In this document: positions 54,791 to 64,000 of the stretch, piece by piece | Layout of the letters: each line of letters opens with the position of its first letter | How positions within the stretch are numbered: position 1 is the first letter of the stretch | Origin: Pegea sp. RAD2-039 | Taxonomy: Eukaryota > Chordata > Thaliacea > Salpida > Salpidae | DNA: 64,000 bases | NCBI GenBank assembly: GCA_034620365.1 | Contig: JAQGEQ010000192.1 | Location: 3,467,001 to 3,531,000 of the forward strand | Direction: 5' to 3' | Translations under genes and position numbers: made by a program | Notes under the pieces: generated by a model | Seen by the model: only the letters and a program-made list of their open reading frames with translations | Told to the model about the DNA's origin: nothing | Database searches by the model: none

Positions 54791-55917
54791 TTAAGGTGGA
54801 GGCGATCTTGCAGAGGTAAAGGAAGAACCCGAAGCATTTTTTTGCGATTTCTCAGCTTTCTAATTAAAACAAAAAGATAATTGTTAAAAATACAACAGAA
54901 TTTTGATTAAATAAATACTTTTTTGTTACTTATTCCGCTGCATTCGCCACCATCAGGATGCTATAAAATAAAAAAAAAAGATTTATAAATCATCTTAAAT
55001 CATTTGATCATCAAATCAACCTTTTCTTCTCGCTTTCTTTTTTCTAAAAATTCTCTTTTTCTGATTCTTTCGCTGCGTCGTTTGCGTTCGTAACTAGCTT
55101 GTCTTTTCGCCCTTCGCTATTGAAATGAGATAAATAAGATGATTATAGAAGGCAAATGTTGCTAAGTGACAAAAACTCACAGCAAGCCGCTCACGTTTCT
55201 GACGATCATACTCACGACCTTGTTCGCCACCAATAAAAGCTCCCATCACGCTTAAGTGTTCGCCTGATGAACCTACATCACGTGAGTTGTTGGTGGAGTT
55301 TCCAGCAAATATAGTTTCTGAATAAATGTTGTTTTGAAAGATTTTTTCAATAAATAAAGCTGATTAAATAACACGACTTAAAGATTTTCTTTCATAATTA
55401 GAATAAAACATCAGAATTTATCAGCAAACCTGGATTAGTTGGTTCTAAGAACCCAGACACCGCTGCTATAAGGTGCTGAGTTCGAATTACTGCAGTGAAA
55501 GGACGTCGACTTGAGCTAAGATTGCTCAATCGTCCTTCTGGTGTAAAGTGATAACGAAAAGGTTCTTGTCTAGAAGATGGCCCAGAATACTGAAAAATGT
55601 CGAATCATGTTTAAATTTATCATCTACTTTAACAACTTTATAGTCAGAATCAAAATATTTTTTAGATAAATTTTTTAAACAAAGAAATGAGACTAACATC
55701 TCTCATAGTAAGATCAAAGTAATTGGAATTTTCAAGATAAAACCGTCTTTGAAACAAATGATTTTCAATAGGTGGTCTCACCCATGGCAACTATTAAAAA
55801 AAAAAGCAAAATTAGTTAATGATGTTGCTTCTTACAATCACTTGATTAAAATGGTTTTCTTACTGGAGTTGGAAGTACTCTGTGACCATTAGAACTTTCT
55901 TGATTAGTGAATGACAT
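54791..55917 (-). CDS. Basic, arginine-rich orphan protein
   Basis: Seven exons join in frame to 216 residues: 55917-55864, 55790-55698, 55589-55430, 55317-55181, 55116-55021, 54960-54919 and 54859-54791. All boundaries have GT-AG ends and compatible phases. The N-terminal half is mixed in composition, with LPWVRPPIENHLFQRRFY and a segment reading PFRYHFTPEGRLSNLSSSRR. Residues about 135-180 form a highly charged Arg/Lys/Glu helix, probably coiled coil or RNA/DNA-binding, containing GGEQGREYDRQKRERLARR. The tail is Ser/Lys-rich and ends RSPPP. There is no signal peptide or membrane segment. I do not recognise the family. A promoter could lie near 56980-57040, where a CACGTG and a TGACGTCA sit together. 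Confidence 0.75.
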
Positions 55918-58900
55918 AGTAGGACAGATACTATGTTTAGTTGTAAGACAAGCAGATATAAAAAAGATTATTGATTGAAATGCATCAAATCCTATACTCT
56001 AATGATCTAAATAAAATGTATTTTAAGTTTATTATAATCTTACACTTATACTTTTTAAGGAAACATATATAAAATATAAATTACTAAAAGTAAAAGGCTG
56101 TTTTAATTGATAACAATATAAATAATAAACTAAGGTTTTTATAAAAGCTACATTAAACAAATTAAGTATTTTATCTTGCACTTTAAATGTTAATACATTG
56201 TTCAAAAAGTCTCAATAAACAAATTGAATATAAACAATCTAGCATAAGCTACTAACTATTTACATATAATTTGAAATAAAGTTATAATTTATACAATTAT
56301 AGAACAAGAAAATTACTAACCAAACAAGCAAGATAAAAAAGAATAAACAATTTAATTCTAAATATCTAAAATAACAAACAAATTGTATATAAATCCCCTT
56401 ATATTTCTATTTTAAAACCTCTAAGATTTGAATTAAGAGTATCAAAATAAGGAAGTTATATAAAAGTTCCATTTAAAATTATTCAGTCAAAGTTAGTTAC
56501 AAATTTATTATAATTTTTAAACAATTGAAACAAGCAGAAAGTATTGAACAAAAAATTGAAAGAATCATTTATATTGTAATTGGCAGCAAATTATCAAACC
56601 TTTTTTCTTTGACTCAATATTTAAAGTATTTACAGTTAAAATTGATAACAGAAAGAAAAAAATATTCTTAAGTTGCTTCTGTAATATAAGTTTTTGAATA
56701 TGTCAATAATTGGCGCTGAAACTAAAGAAAAACGAAAAGACCAAATATTGTTGAAAAGATTTAACATTTTGTAAAATTACTTTTTTTTTCATAAACTTTT
56801 TATACTAGATTACAAAACTATTTTTAGAGATATTTAAACAAACAATTGAATATACGAGCATTAAATTAAAAGATAAAATAAAATACAAATATACAAAAAA
56901 AGATTTATAAACTAATAATATAACAAACCCAAGCAGGAACAACGGAATTCAATAGTAACTAATTCCAAGAATTTCTAACCACGTGACAGTAAGATTCAAT
57001 GACGTCACGACTCGTAGAAAATATGACTCGTAGAAGCATTTTTAATTTTATACAATTTGAACTCACTTCTTATATCTTGAACTCAAGTTATTTTTTATAG
57101 AAAGTAAATTTAAATTTAAAGAAAAATTAATAATTTAATATAAACTTAAAAAATAAAAGTATTCAAGAACCTTAGAAATTATTGCAGGTGTGTTCAAAAA
57201 CTAAAGAATAAATAAAGTTTTTATTTGTTCATTATAAAAAATGTAGGATTATAATGATATATTTAAGTTGTTATTTAAAAGAATGAATGTTAAAGAAAAA
57301 TTAGAAAGTTTGTGACAAAAACTTTTTAAATTTGACTTAAATGCCTATATTTTGCCGAAAGATCATTTACACCATAGTTTTGATTTCAATAATTATGTCA
57401 TTGCTTTATTTAAATCTGATATAGAAGCTGAAAACAAGTTAATTCAAATTTAATAATCTAGATGAACTTAAATTAAACTTAAACAAGCAGTTTTACAAAA
57501 AAGGACTTATGATTTTGAATAAATTGCTAATCTCTTTGTTACTATGAAAGCATGACTTGATTAAAAATTATAAGTTTGTTTTAAATAACGTTTAGATTTG
57601 TTGTTGGCTTAAGTGAATTTAAATTTAGTTCAACCTAAAAATACATTTTTGAAAAAATATATCATATTTTAAAGTTATAATTTAAAACTATGAGATAATG
57701 TTACGTGCATATCTTATTATTCGTTATTTTAAAGATTGGTAATAAAAAATTGATGAAATTTTAGTATTTATTCTTTAATTTCTTAATAAACTAAAAATGG
57801 TAAGTTTCTTAGTAATTTTTTCGTCCTTTATTCGTACTAATACTTATACTACATAATTTATACCTATCATGCCATAAAAATAATGGATATCAATTTGAAA
57901 AATAGAATACTACTGATTTTTTAAAACCAACAAATATGCGATTGTTACTGACAAATGCTACGTTTTTTGAAATTCTTTAATATGGCTTATTTCTATTCAA
58001 ACTTGGGAAAAAAAAATTCTGGACAAAATAGAACATTGTAGTAATCAATTTCTAGATTATGTTGATAAATTATAGAATTTTAAAGCATCGTTTTAATATA
58101 TGGTTAAATTAGCTGAAGTACTTCTTGCTTGAAGTTTTCATGAGTAATTACAATTTTTTTTTAGATTAGTGAAAATTATTTATTATTATATGTTTGTATT
58201 TGTATAGTTGTTGAGTAAGAACTAATGTTATAACGCTAATATTAATTATATGTTAGCTGCAATATAATTTTGTACATATCAATAATTTGAATTAAATATA
58301 TTATTCCTATCTATATCAGTGTATGCATGTTATTGTTTGGAAAATTTCTAATCAAAAGTATGATTTAAACTTTATGAAATTTCCAAATAAGGATCTTAAT
58401 CAAAATTATTTTAAGTATGTATTTTTATTATTTACGTTTTTGTTGAATCATTTTTCATGTTTGGTATTTATAGTTTTTTTATACAAATTATTTTAAAAAT
58501 GTTGGATGCAAGTTTAGCTTAAAGCTATCTTTTAATTCTATTCAATATTTAGAGTTTTAGAATTTTTCATTTTGGTAAAACTGATACAATATCATTTAAT
58601 AAATACCTATATATTTAGGTGAATATAATCAACACTTTAGTGGTGACGTCAACATTTTTTCTTATAAATCGTTTTGATATTTGTTTATTTGGCAATATAT
58701 GAAATATAAAAATGTATTTCAGAGCTTTCTATACAACTTTATATATTTTAGAAATTAAAAAAATTTGTATTTCTATTAGTATAACTTGAGTTTAATTTTG
58801 AAAAAAATGTTAATATGTTATTGTTTTGTTTCAAAAACTTTTTATACTGAGAAGAATACGTTTTGTGAAAAAATGAAACTTTTTAAATATTTCAAGAGTT

Positions 58901-59520
58901 TAATAGCTACAGTTTATTTATCTTAAGCTCTTGTTTTTAACAACTTTTTATAAACATGTTTTTGTTATTATGTTTAGCAAAACTAAATGTCTTACAAAAG
59001 CTTTGTACTAGATTAAACAATATTTTTGATATAGATTAACTCACATTTATCATAAATAAATGTTATTTAATATTTATTAAAAGTTTTAATTGTTTCATTT
59101 TAATCAACAAATCTCTAACATTTATAAATCATATTTGAAAAGCATTTTTATTATGTTTTTATGCTTTATAATATTTAAGTTGAACTATTAAAAATTTCAA
59201 AATGGTTTGTATAATGTACATGAATAGTATTATAGTTTTAGTTTCATAATTTCTTTGTAGGTATCTAAACATTAATCTAACCTAACTAAGGTTTGTTTCA
59301 AAGCATAAGAGATATTTCTAAACAATCTAAAAAGATTTATTAAAATTAGCTCTTTAATTTAAACTTGATTAGTAGTTTAATCAAAAGAAAAAAATAAATT
59401 AAACGATTTTAGGAAAATTAGTTTCAAAGTTGGAATGATATAAGTATGTCAATTTCATTAATTTTTATTTAATTTGACAGATTATTTTGAAGCTCTGACA
59501 ATAGTTGAATCATTTGCATC
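55918..59520. other. Intergenic, nothing recognised
   Basis: Strongly AT-rich. The only compositional island is at 56980-57040, with CACGTG (56980-56985), TGACGTCA (57000-57007) and a repeated ATGACTCGTAGAA-like element; it may be the promoter of the minus-strand basic orphan. Another TGACGTCA lies at 58644-58651, 870 bases before the chitobiase start. Confidence 0.55.
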
Positions 59521-60639
59521 ATGAGAATCAATTTTTTTGTTTTACTACCTGCTATTTGGTTTACTTTGCTAATATCTACTAAAGCTACATGCCCTTGTGG
59601 TTCTGAAGACCAATGTAAACCTGTCATCGAACATTATGAGAAAGAATTAGTGGCTTTTGCTTGTGGTGACAATCTAACTTTATGGAAAAATTATAATTGG
59701 TCTCAAATAACTCATGTAATTATGTGTGGCGATCTTTCTAAACGATTTGACTTGTACTGCTTTGCTCATTCAAGAAATGTGAGAGTTACTTCTTTACAAG
59801 GCATCACTACTACTTTATTTCCAAAACTATTGGATGCTTCCTTTCGAAAAAAACTAGTTAATCAATGGTTGAATGAAACTAAGACTTTTCATTTAGATGG
59901 TATCAATTTGGATATTGAAGGCTCTGCATTTACTGATGATATTGTAGCAGCTATAACTCAACTTACTAAAGAAGTTTATGAAACTTTTAAAGGTATAGAT
60001 GAAAATTATATAGTTACTTGGGATATTCCATATTCACCCTATTTAGCTGGTTGCATTTCTGCTTATTGCTTTGATTATGTTGGAATTTCTAAATATGTTG
60101 ATTATATGATTGTAATGGATTATGATGCTAACATTGATATTTTTGTTGCCCAAGCAAATAGCCCTCTTTTTCTGGTTGAAGAAGGTTATAACTTTTATAT
60201 AAAGAATCTCTCTCTTGATCCTAATACTTTAGTGATGGCTCTACCTTGGTATGGTTACGATTTCACTTGTAAGAGTTTTATGAATCATACTGGAAGTGAA
60301 TTATGTGTAATTATGGGCTCATCTCATTTACAAAGGAGTTTTGGAGACATAGTGGATTTATTTTATGATGGAAGTTATCAATTGAAGTTTAATGATTTTT
60401 CAAAGTCTGTTTTCTTCTCTTTAAAAATCGATGGCATTTATCACCAAATATGGTTTGATAACAGCAAGACATTGGCTTATAAGTATGACCTAGCTATCAG
60501 TTTAGGATTAAGAGGTTTCAGTATGTGGCATGCAGATAGTTTAGACTATAAGTCAACTGATCCAAAAATCAAGAATACAACTATACAACATTGGACTGAT
60601 GTTTCTAATGCTATGATTAAATTAAAAAGTATTTCATAG
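59521..60639 (+). CDS. CTBS: Di-N-acetylchitobiase (GH18), intronless
   Basis: A single open frame of 372 codons. A hydrophobic signal peptide (about 1-22) is followed by the CPCGSEDQCKPV start typical of mature chitobiase. The GH18 catalytic motif D-G-x-x-x-D-x-E is present as DGINLDIE, with proton donor Glu133 and Asp131. Other family marks are WSQITHVIMCG, the MVMDYD-like strand IVMDYDAN, LPWYGYDFTC, HQIWFDN and the closing GLRGFSMWHADSLDY. Chitobiase is a lysosomal glycosidase that cuts the di-N-acetylchitobiose core of N-linked glycans from the reducing end. Several Asn-x-Ser/Thr sites suit a lysosomal glycoprotein. The gene has no intron, unlike nearly all its neighbours, yet its frame and active site are intact, so it looks functional; a retrocopy origin is possible. 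Confidence 0.94.
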   Translation: MRINFFVLLPAIWFTLLISTKATCPCGSEDQCKPVIEHYEKELVAFACGDNLTLWKNYNWSQITHVIMCGDLSKRFDLYCFAHSRNVRVTSLQGITTTLFPKLLDASFRKKLVNQWLNETKTFHLDGINLDIEGSAFTDDIVAAITQLTKEVYETFKGIDENYIVTWDIPYSPYLAGCISAYCFDYVGISKYVDYMIVMDYDANIDIFVAQANSPLFLVEEGYNFYIKNLSLDPNTLVMALPWYGYDFTCKSFMNHTGSELCVIMGSSHLQRSFGDIVDLFYDGSYQLKFNDFSKSVFFSLKIDGIYHQIWFDNSKTLAYKYDLAISLGLRGFSMWHADSLDYKSTDPKIKNTTIQHWTDVSNAMIKLKSIS

Positions 60640-60926
60640 ATTTTTATAAGATGTTTAAATTTAAGTTCCTAATTTTAATTTTCTTATTTATAAATTTGAT
60701 TCCATTAGATGCCTTTAAATCTTACATTTCTACTAATCATAAATTGAAAATTGTTCTTCAATCATTTTTTTATTCTTTATTTGATCTATTTACTATTGAA
60801 ACTGAGACTTAACCACTGAATTTTTTAATTTGAACTTCTATTTTGAACGTTTAATTTATTTAAAATGATATCAAATTGAATATTGAACTAATATTAGTTT
60901 AGATCAGCAATAGATCAATTGATGCT
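60640..60926. other. Short spacer between chitobiase and EHBP1-like gene
   Basis: Chitobiase 3' UTR and the upstream part of the next gene. An acceptor-like TTAGTTTAG before 60903 leaves open that the first EHBP1 exon drawn here is internal. Confidence 0.5.
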
Positions 60927-63717
60927 ATGGGTATAAAGAAAAGTGGAAAGTTGGTGACATTTATTGTAAAGTTTGACAAAGCTGATGTTCATGCTTCACG
61001 AAATTGGTAAAAGATATATTTATGAAATTGTTAATTGATATAAAAAATATTAATTTATTTCTTAAATTTTATATCCAAGTATTATAATAATTATTTATTA
61101 TGATGAAATGTTATAATCAGCAAAATCTTTGGACTGAGAACAAAGTCTGAATTATATATTTGTTATTACATAATACCTCTCAATTCACATAAGTGTTTCA
61201 AAAAGTTAAACTTAAAAGTTATAAAATTAATTTTTTCTCTTATATACAATCATAGAAATATTTTGTTTAGTTTAAAACGTTGTTTTTATAAGTTTAACTT
61301 TTTATAAAATGCTTTTCTCAATTTATCTACTATTCACAGGCAACCACATAAATTATTTGTGACTGCTAGAAAAGGAAGAAAAAGTATCAAACAAAAAGAG
61401 GTATTAGCTAAAATAAAAAAGCAAATTAATTTAAGAATAATTATTTCATTTACTAATTATCATAATTTTGATAAATGATCATTTGTTACAAGTATTTGAA
61501 TTGTCTATTTTACTAAAAATAAATAAAATAAAAATAATTTGAAGTTAAAACACATCTAAAGTTTCTTGTTAACAGGCTAGGAGTTGGCGACCTGAAATTG
61601 AGAATCCCTACAAAGGAAAAGTGTTTTGGGAAGCTGATGATACCATCAAAATTAATTCAACTGTTAGTTATAAGAGTAAAAAAGACTCTAAATTCGAAGA
61701 GAAGTTGTATGACTTTTACTTATGCAATGTACGTATTTGAAGCTATCACCTGATTCTTCATTGTATTTCATAACAAAAATATTTAATTTTATTTCTTAAT
61801 ATTTACTTAGAACAAATGTTGTTTAGTAATAATTTATTAGTTCTTTGTACTAAATATAACAGATGTTACATCAACTTCTGTCAATTTTATCTTAAAGTAA
61901 AAAATCTGTGTTATTCATCAACTTGCAGGTAGATATTAAAGGAAAAATCTCGGAGATTTGTCGAAGCCAGAAGGTCGAGTTTACTCGCTTCTTAACTGAT
62001 GCCACTTTACAAAAATTGGATCTGACTTTTAAGCCCATAAATAATTCTAAAGTATCAGCCATGGTTTCGTTGTCAGTGTCTTACATTCGGTCCTGGTCCA
62101 TTTGGTCAGTTGACAAATAATCTCTTCTATTTATTGTAATTTGAAATATTTGTGATGAAAGTTTTTAACGGAATGTTTGTTTACTTTTCAGCTCTAATGG
62201 AAGCCTGGGCAAGTTATCAAATGGTAACAAATCCATTTTCTAATTTCAAATAAGTTTCTAATTGTTGGTTTCTATCATGAAATGAAGATTATCGAATCGG
62301 GAATCTCTCACAATTTAATCTTTCTTTCTTTTTTGATCAGCTTCAAGTAACAGCTCGTTCACATCCAATAAAAGCTCATCTTCGCTAGGACAGCTTGCAA
62401 CAGATGTGTCTACGTCATTAACCCAACTGTCCCGCACTCAAGATGTCCACAAGAAGACAAACAGTTAGTCACTGTCACTTTCCATAACTTATTCATTCCT
62501 TTTTTGAGACGTTTCTTATTCAGAGAGATATTTAAATCTGTTCTTTCAGTCAGAAGATCGTTTTTTTTCAAATCTTTATTCTTTTGATGCCAAATATCAA
62601 TTTTACTATTTTGCAAACTTATATTTCCAATCTAATGAAATTTTCAATCAGTTTTTAATTTTTTGAAACTTTTTACATCAAATTATTCTTAATTATCTCT
62701 AGAAACACATCATCCTGTCGTTGGAGCAAAACTTTCTGCCACTTTACCATCAAAAATCACGACAACAAGCAAAAAGTTAGTTTCATGTTTCCTTTTTTAT
62801 TCTCAATGAATAATGTGAGAAATTTCCAAATTTATCTACGATTTTCGACAAGTTGATCCTTTCTTGTGTTTATCTGCTGATGTAAGTTTTATTTAAAGAA
62901 AAGCAATTTGCTAATTAATCCTCGACGAGACGGTTTTGTATTTTTAGACACTTAATCAGATTTTGTAAATATTTTTTCTTTAGTTAATAATTAATCTTTA
63001 GAATCGATTATCTTCTAACCCAGACTTCAAAACAACTTGAAATTCATAAAAAGTTTAGTTTTGAACTGAACTGTTGTTTACAAATTACCACCAAAGATAC
63101 AATTTCAAAAATTGATAATTTTATAAACCAACTATTTTATTACTATCTCAAAGATAACATATTTCAGCGATTACTTCAACAAACTTGCTTTTTGATACTG
63201 ATATGAAATATTTCATACAATTTTATCACTTTGTAGCTTATTGATGACTTTTTATAGATGGCTACTTCATATCACGATAAATCTACTTCAGAAAATTGTA
63301 TGTGAAAGCTAATAGTCTATTAAAGTAGATTATTGAGTATTAAAAGTGAAATTAACTCTTTAATAGCTTGTAGCTTCTTGCTTTCAACCAACTACCCGAG
63401 TTTTTCACATATTTCATCAATTCTAATTTGTTGCAGATTTCAAAACTTGTCATTAAACAAAGAAACCGTTTCAATAATCGGTGATGATGATGATGATGGT
63501 ACGCGTGACTAAAAGTTCATACTTTCAGATTTGATTAACTTCAATAATTTCACTAATTGATAGAATAGATCACAAATAGGTCACAATAGAATAGATAAGA
63601 TATTTTCAAAGATTTGTTTTTTTAGGAAATCAAGAACAAAGATCCCGATCTTCTTCTAAAAGTCTTCAGCGAAATGAACCTTGCAACCGTGGCGGAAGTA
63701 TTCATGAAAGTATTGAA
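60927..63717 (+). CDS. EHBP1: EHBP1-like protein, 5' part, runs off the window
   Basis: Nine exons join in frame: 60927-61006, 61340-61400, 61576-61728, 61929-62104, 62192-62223, 62341-62463, 62703-62775, 63437-63498 and 63626-63717. The first 135 residues form the N-terminal C2 (NT-C2) domain, recognisable from WQPHKLFVTARKGRKS, SWRPEIENPYKGKVFWEADD, LDLTFKPINNSKVSAM and LSVSYIRSW, in the order known from EH-domain-binding protein 1. The rest is Ser-rich linker with an acidic run of Asp codons from a GAT repeat at 63483-63497. In EHBP1 the C2 domain binds phosphoinositide membranes, followed by a calponin-homology domain and a Rab-binding coiled coil linking endosomes to actin; those parts would lie beyond 64000. 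The ATG used gives MGIKKSGKL; an upstream coding exon is possible. The donor of exon 4 (GTCAGT at 62105) was chosen to keep frame. Confidence 0.85.
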
Positions 63718-64000
63718 GTAAGTTTGTTGAAAATAGAAAGATTTTTTTAACTTGAATTATATTTGAAAATATTTGTAATTTATTTCAATTGATATTTATT
63801 ATTTTCATATAATTGTAGAATTCTTTTAAATCTTTTCATTTTAACTTATGATGGCTTTTGTAAGATTTTTATTCAAACAAATAATTAATCTAATTAAGTC
63901 AATATTGAAGAAAGCAAATGTATCAATCCTTTTTTCCAATTACTTTTAATATAACTTCAGTATTCGTTGAAAGTCAATTAAAATTAATCTCTTTAGTTAT
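63718..64000 (+). other. Intron of the EHBP1-like gene, to window end
   Basis: After the GTAAGT donor at 63718 the sequence is AT-rich with no further exon visible before the window ends. Confidence 0.6.

Overview
The window is nuclear DNA of an animal: very AT-rich, intron-rich, with GT-AG introns. Several genes belong to families I know only from animals: a type R2B receptor tyrosine phosphatase, a BAZ1B/WSTF-like chromatin protein and an EHBP1-like protein. I cannot fix the phylum. I saw no operons, CRISPR arrays, tRNAs or rRNAs. Gene density is about one gene per 6-7 kb. Many introns are only 46-59 nt, mixed with a few of 0.5-1.6 kb.

Layout, left to right. 1-2112: non-coding AT-rich DNA. 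2113-4808 (+): complete Rab6 GTPase. About 5.65-8.8 kb (-): an unrecognised, poorly resolved gene region; its only firm part is an exon with a MYND zinc finger. 8.9-14.87 kb: nothing recognisable. 14870-19570 (+): BAH-domain chromatin protein, probably BAHD1-like. 19.6-22.6 kb: empty. 22.65-24.85 kb (-): coding-like blocks with a reading-frame break, probably a decaying gene. 26086-36054 (+): complete 31-exon receptor protein tyrosine phosphatase (MAM, Ig, four FN3, furin-type site, TM, two PTP domains). 37104-37866 (-): small serine-rich disordered orphan with a TATA-containing promoter. 38.4-41.9 kb: mostly empty. 41941-47680 (-): complete 24-exon BAZ1B/WSTF-like gene whose PHD finger is missing. 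47.7-50.9 kb: its upstream region, with an E2F-like palindrome. 51.0-51.9 kb (-): dead non-LTR retrotransposon. 52052-53687 (+): ubiquitin-conjugating enzyme UBE2R/CDC34. 54791-55917 (-): basic orphan protein. 55.9-59.5 kb: empty. 59521-60639 (+): intronless di-N-acetylchitobiase (GH18). 60927 to the window end (+): 5' part of an EHBP1-like gene with an N-terminal C2 domain.

The genes are ordinary housekeeping and signalling genes with independent roles: Golgi trafficking (Rab6), endocytic trafficking (EHBP1), chromatin (BAH protein, BAZ1B), cell adhesion signalling (RPTP), ubiquitination (UBE2R) and lysosomal glycan breakdown (CTBS). I see no evidence of a new multi-gene system. The points most worth checking are the PHD-less BAZ1B, the excess of the palindromes TGACGTCA and CACGTG, the tightly clustered minimal introns, the unidentified MYND gene and the broken gene near 23 kb. 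All exon models were made by eye from reading frame, splice consensus and family resemblance; intron phases were checked to join in frame.
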